Source of the DNA: Herbaspirillum frisingense
GTDB taxonomy: Bacteria > Pseudomonadota > Gammaproteobacteria > Burkholderiales > Burkholderiaceae_D
Direction: 5' to 3'
Length of the DNA: 61,493 nt
Assembly (NCBI GenBank): GCA_009914615.1
Contig: WNDX01000007.1
Span: 1 to 61,493, forward strand
Part shown: in pieces, positions 1 through 10,300 of the stretch
Numbering within the stretch: the stretch's first letter is position 1
How the letters are laid out: each line of letters begins with the position of its first letter
Made by a program: the position numbers and the translations under genes
Notes under the pieces: generated by a model
Told to the model about the DNA's origin: nothing
The model's input: the letters and a program-made list of their open reading frames with translations, nothing else
The model's database searches: none

Positions 1-137
1 GGCTGCACTCGTTTCGGCGCCTGAAGATTCGTTACGAACGCTATGCTCATATCCACGAAGCCTTCCTGTCATTGGCTTGCGCCTTGATTTGCTGGACCCG
101 GTTAAAACAACTTTTAAAATAATTTCGCAACAGCCTC
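1..137 (+). mobile_element. Right end of an IS5-family insertion sequence (partial)
   Basis: The window opens inside an insertion sequence. A transposase C-terminus is followed by a right terminal repeat ending TTCGCAACAGCCTC at 124-137. Read on the other strand this end starts GAGGCTGTTGCGAAA, which resembles the ends of the IS427/IS1031 groups of the IS5 family. The bases TAA that follow may be part of the target duplication. The left part of the element lies outside the window. Confidence 0.75.
3..122 (+). CDS. IS5-family transposase, C-terminal 39 residues (5' partial)
   Basis: The frame starting at base 3 reads into a stop at 120-122 and gives the typical C-terminus of IS5-family DDE transposases: an RLKIRYER motif, then HIHEAFLSLACALICW. 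The start is outside the window, so nothing can be said about the intactness of the catalytic DDE domain. The terminal repeat begins about where the gene stops, which is normal for these compact elements. The family call rests on motif recognition, and the subgroup is less certain. Confidence 0.75.
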   Translation: MHSFRRLKIRYERYAHIHEAFLSLACALICWTRLKQLLK

Positions 138-169
138 TAAGTGAAGAGCACGAAGGAAAACCCTGATCC

Positions 170-1186
170 ATGGAAGAGGCGAGCGCCCCGCAAGCAGCAC
201 CCCGACGCCCCGTCGAGCCAGACCTTGAAGGCCAGGCCCGCGAATGGGTGCGCCTGCTCGCTTCGGGCCAGGCACGTCGGGAAGACGCGCGCCGGCTGGA
301 GCGCTGGTGCGCCATCAGCCCGGAACACGCCCAGGCGTTCCAGCGCGAAGCCGGCTTGTGGCGCCAACTGGGGACGGCCGCCGATCAGGCCGGCGCCAGC
401 GATCCGGAGCTGGCGGCCATCCGCCGCGCCGCCGCCCAGGTCAGGCTGGCGCCGCCGCGCGCGCGTCTGTCGCGCCGCGCCTTCATCGGCGGTGCGGTGG
501 CCGCCTCGGCGGCCGCCGTGGGCGTCATGCTGGTGCATCCGCCGCTGGCGCTGTGGCCCTCGCTGGCCTCGCTGCAGGCCGACTACCGCACCGACATCGG
601 CCAGCAACTGCAGGTGGCGCTGGCGCCGGACGTGGATCTGCAACTCAATACCCGCAGCAGCGTCGCCGTGCGCACGCGCCAAGGCGCGACCGTGGGCATC
701 GACCTGATCGATGGCGAAGTCGCGGTGAACACCACGCGACCGTTCGCGGTCAGCGTCGGCAACGGACTGATCGACACGGCGTATTCCCGCTTCGAAGTAC
801 GCCGCCTGAACGGCGAAGTCTGCGTCACCTGCATGGAGGGGCAGGTCGGCGTCAGCGTCGCCGGCCGCCGCCAGGTGCGGGCCGCTAACGAGCAACTGAC
901 GTATGGGGGGGCCGGCGCGCCCGTGCTCAGCCGCGTCGATGCCCAGGCGCAGTCAGACTGGCAGCGCGGCGTGATCAATTTCCGCCAGGCCGCGCTGGCC
1001 GATGTGGTCAGCGAGATCAATCGCTACCGTCCGGGACGGCTGGTGCTGATGGCCGACGCCCTGTTGCAAAAGCCGGTCAGCGGGCGCTTCCGCATCGACG
1101 AGATGGACAAGGCGATCGGCCAGATCCAGCGGCTGTTCCATCTGAACGCGACGAGCTTGCCGGGTGGGATCGTGATCCTGGCCTGA
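170..1186 (+). CDS. FecR-family transmembrane sigma-factor regulator
   Basis: This 338-residue protein has the three-part FecR layout. A cytoplasmic DUF4880-like N-domain lies at about residues 15-65 (ending AFQREAGLWRQLG). A hydrophobic segment follows an arginine pair at about 104-125. A periplasmic FecR beta domain spans about 130-240, and a C-terminal domain resembling the STN/DUF4974 fold spans about 265-338. FecR proteins pass a signal from an outer-membrane partner to an ECF sigma factor of the FecI type. ATG at 170 is preceded by AAGGA at 153-157, and a stop at 164-166 rules out an earlier in-frame start. Normally a sigma-factor gene sits directly upstream; here an IS5 element ends 32 bases before the start. 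The gene downstream is an adhesin rather than a TonB-dependent receptor. Confidence 0.88.
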   Translation: MEEASAPQAAPRRPVEPDLEGQAREWVRLLASGQARREDARRLERWCAISPEHAQAFQREAGLWRQLGTAADQAGASDPELAAIRRAAAQVRLAPPRARLSRRAFIGGAVAASAAAVGVMLVHPPLALWPSLASLQADYRTDIGQQLQVALAPDVDLQLNTRSSVAVRTRQGATVGIDLIDGEVAVNTTRPFAVSVGNGLIDTAYSRFEVRRLNGEVCVTCMEGQVGVSVAGRRQVRAANEQLTYGGAGAPVLSRVDAQAQSDWQRGVINFRQAALADVVSEINRYRPGRLVLMADALLQKPVSGRFRIDEMDKAIGQIQRLFHLNATSLPGGIVILA

Positions 1187-1345
1187 TCCCAGGCATCCAT
1201 CATCGGATAGTGGGCAAGCGCCGCGGCGCGATCCGCAAAAAGCTGTATAGGTTTTCTCATCGAGGTTCGTCTAGGAGGAAGGATAGCCGGCCAGGCCGGT
1301 TGCCATCGACCAACGTTGATCCGAACAGACATCAAGAGAACCTTC

Positions 1346-4300
1346 ATGCCGCCTCTTCACGCAGCCCGTTATCCGTCAACGCTTTCTTCCCGCCCGTACG
1401 TCGCCCAGGCATTCCACACCGCATCTCCTGCCCTTGCCTGGCAGCGCCGGCCCGTGGCCCGCGCCGTCGCCATGCTGCTGGCGGCGGGCGCTGCGGGTTC
1501 GGCGACGCCAGGCGCGCAGGCGCAGCAGGCCTTCAGCTCGGCCTGGTTCGCCAGCAAGGGCGCGACACAGAACAGCGCGGCGGCCACCGGCTATCTGCCT
1601 AACGGCACGCCGGCGGCGCTCTTGACCAATCCCTCGCAGCAACAGCAGCAGGCCAACGCGCAGTTGCAGCGCTCGATCAATAATCTCTCGGCCCTGGCGC
1701 GCGGCATCGCGGCCCAGCAGGCGGCGCAGGAGGCCGCGCGGCAAGCGGCCTTGGCCAATGGCGCCGGCGTGCCGGATGGCCTCGCTGATGGCGCTCTGAA
1801 GGTCGATACCAATTCGTTGACGCGCGGCTGGTTCAATGCCAATGCGCCCACGCAAAGCGCCACCGACGGCAAGACCACGGTCAGCGTGCAACAGACGGCC
1901 GACAAGGCGATCCTGAATTGGGAAACCTTCAACGTCGGCAAGAATACGATTCTGAGTTTTGCCCAGAACGCCAACTGGGCCGTGCTCAACCGCATCAACG
2001 ATCCCTTGATGCGCCCCAGCCAGATCCAGGGCCAGATCAGCGGCAACGGCACGGTGATGATCGCCAACCGCAACGGCGTGGTGTTTGCCGGCAGCAGCCA
2101 GATCGACGTGCGCAACCTGGTCGCCGCGGCGGCGAAGATCACCGACGCCCAGTTCCGCGACAAGGGGCTGTACGTCGATACCCTAGGCAGCGCGCCGACC
2201 TTTACCGATGCCGCCGGCAAGGTGCTGGTGGAAGCCGGCGCACAGATCGCCACGCGCGCGCCGCAATCGGCCACGCAGGATGGCGGTTACGTACTGCTGC
2301 TGGGCACCGAGGTCGGCAACGCCGGCCGCATCACCACGCCGTCCGGCCAGACCGCGCTGGCAGCCGGCGACAGCTTCATCATCCGCAAGGGCGTGGGCAC
2401 GGATGCCAATCTCGGCGCCAGCACCGCCGGCAACGAAGTCTCGCCCGGCCGCACCACGGCCAGCGGCGCGGTGCGCAACACCGGCCTGATTGCCGCATCC
2501 ACCGGCGACATCACCATGACCGGCCACACGGTCACGCAGGCCGGCGTGGCGCTTGCTTCCACCGCGCTCTCCAAGCGCGGTACGGTGCATCTGTCGACGC
2601 GCGCGGGCGATGCTGGCGGCACGGTGACTCTGGCCGCCGATTCCGTGACCGGCATCGTGCTGGAGGCCGGCGACGCCACCGCGCTGGATAGCCAGCGCAG
2701 CGCGCTATTGCAGCGCTCCGGCACGGGGCAAGGCAATCAATATACCGGCGCCTTCGACAACCTGAGCACGGTGGCCGACCGCAAGGATCTGTCGCGCATC
2801 GAGATCGTCAGCGGCAATACCGTGGAATTCCAGGGCGGCTCGATGGCGCTGGCCACCGGCGGCGAGATCGTGGTGTCGGCGCCCAAGCGCACGCTGGTCA
2901 ACAATGGCGCCACGCTGGACGTGTCGGGCGCGGTAGGTGTCAAGCTGACGATGGAAAGCAATAACATCGCCATCAACGTGCAGGGCAATGAACAGCGCGA
3001 CGCGCCCATCAACCGCGACAGCAAGAACCTCAATAACGCCAACCTCTGGATCGATCGCCGCAGCCTGGTCTATGTGCCGGCCGGCACCAACGGCTATGCG
3101 TCGGATCGCTGGTACACCGCCGGTGGTTTGCTGGAAGTGAGTGGCTATCTGGGCACCAGCGGTCATACGGCAGGCGAGTGGATGGCGCAGGGCGGCACGG
3201 TCACGGTGACCGGCGGCGACCTGGTGACGCGCGCCGGTTCCAGCATCAACCTGTCCGGCGGCACGCTGGATGTGGCCAGTGGCACGATACGCCAAAGCTG
3301 GCTGAAGGGCAGCGACGGCCGCTTGTACGAGGTGAACCAGGCCCCCGGCGATCTGTTGTACGGCGGCATGTATCGCGGCTTCGAAGTGGCGCACGCACGC
3401 TGGGGCGACAAGACCACCGAGTACTACTACAACCCGCTGATCGCGCCACAGAGCCGGCTGGAAAATGGCTACACCGTGGGCCGCGACGCCGGCCGGCTGA
3501 TCGTGGCGACCAACAATGCCGTGCTGGAAGGCAGCATCGTCAGCGAGGCGTATCAAGGCCCGCGCCAGACCAGGGCGCCGCAGGCGGATCTGGATGGTTA
3601 CGCGCAATCGCACTACGCCACCGCCCGCCGCGCGCAACTGGTAGTGGGGCAATACCAGCCGGTCTATGACAGCGCCTCGGGTGGGCTGCGCCGCAGCCTC
3701 AGCGCGATGCTCAATAGCGTGACGCTGGGCAACGCGCCGGCCGGGCTGGCTGATGGCATTGCCCTGAACGACGCGATAGCAGCGGATCGCCAGGGTAGCC
3801 TGGTACTGGATTCGGCCGCGCTGGGGGACGCCCGCCTGGGCGCGCTGCGGATCGCTTCCAAGAAGAACATCGACGTGCGCAACGCGGTGCAACTGGCCGA
3901 TGGCGGCGAGATCGTGCTGTTCGCGCCGCTGGTGGATGTGGCGGCGGATATCACGGCGCATGGCGGCGCGATCCGGCTTGGCAACGTACTCCGGCAAATC
4001 AACATCGGCAACGGCATCGTCAGCGACCTGGGCATCGACGCGCCGTCCGGTGCCGTGACCGGCGTCAATGTGCGGGGCGGCGTGAGGCTGGATGCCACGG
4101 GGCGCTTCAGCGACCTGCGGCAAGCCGGCAGCGAGCAGGCGGCGCAAGCCTATGTGGACGGCGGCACGGTGAGCCTTCGTTCCAGCGACAGCGTGAGCCT
4201 GGCGGTCGGCTCCGTGATCGACGTCTCGTCGGGTGCGGCGGTGCAGGGCAATGGCAGCGTCGCAGGCGGCAAGGGTGGATCGGTGCAATTGGGCTCAGGC

Positions 4301-7300
4301 TTGACCAACACCACCGCGACCGCCAATCCGGCGGCCGTGCTGACCGTGGATGGCGAGATCCGCGCCTACGGCGTGAAGGGCGGCGGCAAGCTCGATATCG
4401 AAGCGGCCAGCGCGATCGTGATCGGCGGCAAGGCGGTGCCTGTGGATGGCGTGCTGGAAGCGGGTCATGCATCGCTGGCCGGGCTGATCCTGAAGGAGGA
4501 TTACCTGGTCAGGGCGGGAGATATCCTGCCCGTGCCCTACAAGGCCCTGAGTTATGTCGCCGCACCGGGCACCCGGCTGGAGGGTGGAGCGCTGGCCACC
4601 AATGTCTGGTACACGCTGGCGGACGACTGGGTATTGCCCGCCCCATCGACCGTGACCTCCAATGCCGTCAGATCGGACACGGGCCAGTCTTGGGTGATGT
4701 ACCACTATTCCACGCCGGGCAGCCAGGTGATCCCCAGAGGGACTCGGGTGCAGATCTACTCCACCGACACAGGCGCTTTCGGCGACTATATCGTTCCTCG
4801 CAATGTGTTCCCGAACGGCATGCAGTTGCGCACGCCGATGACGGTGATCACTCCCGCAGGCCAGGTCGCCTCGGTCGATTTCACCATCTCGGCCGGAACC
4901 AAGCTGGCGCCGGGAACCCGCCTGTTGCGCACGGTCCAGGTGGGCAAGAGCACCTCCTTGCCGACGGATCTGTTCGGTGCCGGTTTTTTCAGCTACAGCC
5001 TGCGCGGCTATCTGGGCGTGGCGGTTCCAGGCGGCACCGCGATCGATGTCACGATGCCGGTATGGCAGCCGGACTTGTCCACGCTGGCCGCGGGCGGCGA
5101 TATCCGCACCGCTTTCCGCGTCGCGCTGCCTGCTCTTTATCAAGAGAACGCAACAGCCCGCAAGCTCACCCAACGCGCCGGCGCCAGTGTGACGCTGGCC
5201 GCGGGCGTCGACAATGTCGGTCTGGACGGCGCCTTGTTCATTGGCGAAGGCGCCGCCGTGCGGGTCGATCCCGGCCAATCCATCGCGCTGTCCGCGCGCA
5301 CCAGCCTGAGCGTGGACGGCTTGCTGCAAGCCAGGGGCGGCAGCATCACCGTATTGGGCGCGCGCAGTCCCAAGGCCGGTATCAAGGGGCTGGAAGGCGG
5401 CGGCGGAGAAGGCAACGCCACGCCCGACGGCAACGCGATCGTGCTGGGGGCGCACGCCGTGCTGGACGCCTCGGCCGAAAGTCATGTGGCGGTGGACGCG
5501 CTGGGCCGGCCTTACGGCGTGCTCACCGATGGCGGCAGCATCACGATTGGCGGCACCCTGCTGGAGTCCAAGGCGCGTTCGATCGCCTCCGATGCCTTCG
5601 TCGTGGTGCGCGAAGGCGCCGTGGTGGACGCCTCCGGCGCTTCCGCCCGGCTGGATGTGGACGGCGCCGGCGCCAGGAACATCCCCAGCGCGGGCGGCAG
5701 CATCCAGCTGGTATCTGGACGCAGCATTTATCTGGATGGCAGCCTGCGCGCCCGTTCCGGCGGCGTGGGCGCGGCCGGCGGCAGCCTGATCGTGGGCCTG
5801 GAGGCGCTCAACTATGAGAGCGCCGCCAGGCCTGCCGACGACGTCCTGGTGCCGCGCGAGCTGATGCTGATCCAGAACAAGAGCGGCGGCGCGTCGGATG
5901 CGGGGCGGCAATACGGTCAGGCCGTGCTGGGCGTGAATCAGGTGCGGGACGGCGGATTCTCTTCGCTGGCGCTCTACAGCAATGGTCTGGTCAGCTTCGG
6001 CGGCGATCTCAACCTGGCCATGGACAAGGAGCTGCGCATTTACTCCGGCAGCCTGACCCCGGCAGCTGGCATCCAGCGCGGCATCAACGTGTCGCTGGCG
6101 GCGCCTTACGTCCTGCTCGGCGGCATCAGCGACAACGGTGCTGCGGCCGATACGCATGTGCGACCCAGTTTCCAGGGAGGCGTCACTACGCTGGGCTCCT
6201 CTTCCGCGCTGACGGTGCAAGGCAAGCTGATTGATATCAAGGATGCGGTCACGCTGGGGATGAACGCGACGCAAGGGCGGATAACGGTGAACCGCGCTGG
6301 CTTCGATCAGCTCAATGTCATTAGCGAAGGCGATCTCCGTTTTGCCAAGGGCGCGGGCATGCTTAATTTCGCCAAAGCCAGTGCGGAATTGTATTCGCAT
6401 GGCGACATTCTGTTGCGCGCGGCGCAGGTGTATCCCGCTACCGGGGCGTCCGGCATAGTTCGCGCCGGCATGCTGACAGCGGACACCTTCGATCCGGCCG
6501 GACGCCTGGTGATTGAGCGTTTCGACCCGCTGGCGGGCGATCCGCAGATGCCGTACTCGGTATTTGGCAGTCTTGTTCTGGGGGCGTCGAACGTCGAGCA
6601 ACGCGGTGTGGTGAGAGCGCCGCTGGGGAACGTTACGCTGGGTATCTATTACCCGGCGCCGCAGGGAAGCCCTGCCACGACGCTGACGCTGGCGGCGGGC
6701 AGTCTCACCTCGGTCAGTGCGGCCGGGCTGGTGATGCCCTATGGCGGCACCGCGGATGGCGTGAACTACGTCTATCTGGGAAGCAACGTTGTATTCAAGG
6801 GAATGGGCGCCTCTGGCAGCCTGAATCTGGACGCTAACAAGATTACTGTTGCAGCCGGCGCGCGGCTGGATCTGTCGGGAGGCGGAGATCTGCGTGGCGC
6901 GGGCTTCATTTCCGGCCGCGGAGGTTCGACCGATGCCCGCATGAACCCGTTGGTACAGGTCTCGGGCAAGGGCTTCAGCCTCCCCGGCCTGGTCACCAAT
7001 CCGGTCTATGCCATCGTTCCCGGTTACGCTTCTGCCTATGCGCCGACCGATGCCGGCGGCGCGGTGGATCCGCGCATCGGCCAGCGGATCACCATCGCCA
7101 GCAACCAGATTCCCGGCCTGGCGGCGGGCACTTACACCTTGCTGCCGTCGAACTACGCGCTGTTGCCGGGGGCATTCCGCGTCGAGATCAACGGTTCGGC
7201 GCTGAGCCCCGCCGCCGGGCTGGCAGTGGCCATGCGCAACGGATCATGGAGTGTCGGTGGCGTGCTGGGTACGGCCAATACCGGTCTTGCGGACAGCGTG

Positions 7301-10300
7301 CCGAGGTCCATCATCGTCACGCCGGCCGACACGATTCGACGGTACTCGCAATACAACGAGACCAATTATGCCGAGTTCGCGATCCAGCAAGCTGCTTTGG
7401 CCGCGACGGTTCGACCTGTGTTGCCAGCAGACGCGAAGCCGCTGAACATTTTCCTGGCGACCCAGTCTCAAAGCTCGCTGAGTTTCGAGGGGACTGCCGA
7501 TTTCACGCCGGAGCGCGGCGGTCAGGGCGGGGTAGCGTCGATCAGGATTCCGGGGCCCAGTTTTGCCCAAGGGAGCATCGAGATACTTGCTGCCGGTGCA
7601 GCGCCCACGCCGGGATTCAACGGTCTTTCCCTACATGCCTCCGATCTCAATGCGATTGGCGCCTCCAGGCTCGTGATCGGTGGTTTCCTGTCATCGACCT
7701 ACGGGACGAACGTCAATCGCAGCAATCTCAGCAATTTCATTGACGTTGCCGGCAATTTGGCCAGTATCGTGCTTCGCGGTGGCGCGATCCTGCGTGCGCC
7801 GGACGTGTTTTTGATCACCAACAATCCCAATGGCGGCATCACCATCGAAGCCGGGGCGGGCATCAATACCATCGGTGCCGGCAAGGCGCCGTTCGATTCC
7901 CGTGAAGGCTATATCTACAAGCCAGCCGCAGTGTCGGTGCTGGCCGCCTCGAACGGCTGGCTGAACATGCTGGCGCCGCAGGCCGAAGACGCCGGCACGG
8001 GGGCGGGGGCGATCAATATCGGCGCATGCGCGGGCGCTTGCTCGGGCGCCACGGAACTGTATTCGGAAGGCACGCTGCTGGCGGCCACCCGGCGCGATTT
8101 CCAGTTGAGCGATGCAGTGCGCTACGGCACCCGCAATCTGGTGCTGGCGGTGGGTGCGGTCAATGCCGGCAGCAATGCCGAGCTGGCCGCGGCCGCCGCG
8201 CGCGGCGCCTTGACGCCGGGCCTGACGCTGAACCAGACCGTGCTGGATCGCTTGCTGCGCGGCGACACCGCCTATGGCGCGCCGAAGCTGGAGCGGCTGG
8301 TGCTGACGGCGGCAGAGTCGGTCAACTTCTTTGGCGACGTCAATCTCTCGACCATCGATGCAGCCACCGGCAAGTCGTCACTGGCTAATCTGGTGCTGTC
8401 TACGCCGGCCATCTACGGTTACGGCAATGTCGGCGAGATCGCCACCATCAGCACCGGCCGCCTGACCTGGGCCGGGCTGGCGGGAGCCTCGCCTGCGCCC
8501 ATCGTCGGCGGCCGCGGCACCGGCGCGGGGCAACTGGCGATCAATGCCGATGTGATCGAGTTTGGTTACGACGCCAGCACGCAGCCTTCGGGCCTGGATA
8601 ATTTTGGTCGCATCATCCTTGGCTTTTCCGACGTGCGGATCGCCGCCAAGGATCGCATCACGTCCAATTTCAAGGGCGCGCTGTCGGTGTATCAGTCGCA
8701 GGTTGCCGGCGCCAATGGCCCGCAATATCAGGGCGGCAATCTGACCCTGCAGGCGCCGTTGATCACCGGCGCCGGTGGTTCGGTCAACAGCATCACGGCC
8801 GGGGGCGCGCTGCAATTGACGGCGCCGGCTGGCGGACGCGCTGATCCCAAGACGTCAACGCTGGAGACCGGCGCCGAACTCAAATTGAGCGGCAGCACGG
8901 TCAGCATCGACACCACCGTGGCCCTGCCCAGCGGTAAATTGAGCGTCAATGCAGACGGCGACATCACGCTGGGCAGCGCAGCCTTGCTCGATCTCGCCGG
9001 GCGCGAGATCAGGCTGTTCGACGTCAGCCGCTATTCGTGGGGTGGCGACCTGTCGCTGCAAAGCAAGGCGGGTAACGTTCGTCAGGCATCGGGATCGTTG
9101 ATCGATCTCTCGGCCACCAATAACAATGCCGGCCAACTGAGCGCGATCGCCCTGGCAGGCGCGGTCGATCTGCAAGGCATGCTGCGCGGTTCGGCCAGCG
9201 GCCGTTACGATGCGGGCGGCACCTTGGTGCCTTACCGCGCGGGTTCGGTGGATGTCCGGACTCTGGCGCTGGGCGGCGGTAATTTGAGCGCAGACTTTGC
9301 CGCATTCAATGGCAAGCTCAACGACGGCGGATTCCTGGGCGAGCGCAGCTTCCAACTGAAGCAGGGTGATCTTGTCATCGGCAACGAACTCAAAGCGCAT
9401 CAAGTCAACGTGTCCCTCGATGCGGGTCAATTGACGCTTGCCGGAACAATCGATGCTTCAGGTGAGCAGGTCGGCAGCATCCGCCTGTCGGCGTCGAATG
9501 GCCTGACGCTGGCCAGCGGCGCAGTGCTGGATGCGCATGGCACGGTGCTGCGTGTGGACAGCTACGGCAAGATCATCGACAGCCCCAACCGCGCCATCGT
9601 GCAACTGGATGCCGGTAACGGCACGCTGACCTTACAGGGCGGTTCCCGTATCGACTTGCGTCACGGTACCGCTTCCAATGGTAACGACGGTAACAACCGC
9701 GGCACGCTGGATCTGTTCGCGGCGCGTGTGGGCAATACCGGCAGCACGACAGATGCGAATGCCGCCACCTTCGGCGACATCGCCATCGATGCGCGCGGCG
9801 CCATCGATGTCCAGGGCGCGCGTTCGATTGCGCTGTATGGCCGCCAGCGTTATCGCGACGCTGCCTATGGCACCGATCCGGCGGCCAGCGGTCGTCCGTA
9901 TCAGGTGATCGATCAAGCATATCTGGATGCCAAGGGCGCGCAGGCGACGCAGTTCATCGATGCCGCACTCGCTAATTCCAACCTGCTCAATCGCAAGCTG
10001 GCCGGACTGAACAACGCGACGTATCGCCAAGCCTTCCGCCTGCGTCCCGCCATCGAGATTGTCAGCGCCACGCCGCAAGGCGATCTGGTGGTGCAGGGCG
10101 ATCTTGACCTGTCGGGCCTGCGTTTCAACAGCCTGAATCCCAATACGCCCAAGACCGGCGTCTACGGCTCCGGCGAAGTCGGCATGCTGAGCCTGCGCGC
10201 GGGCGGTGACCTGTCGATCTACGGCAGCGTCAACGACGGCTTCGCGCCGCCGCCGAATACCCCGGATGATGGCGGCTGGGTGCTGACCGCCGGTGTGCAG

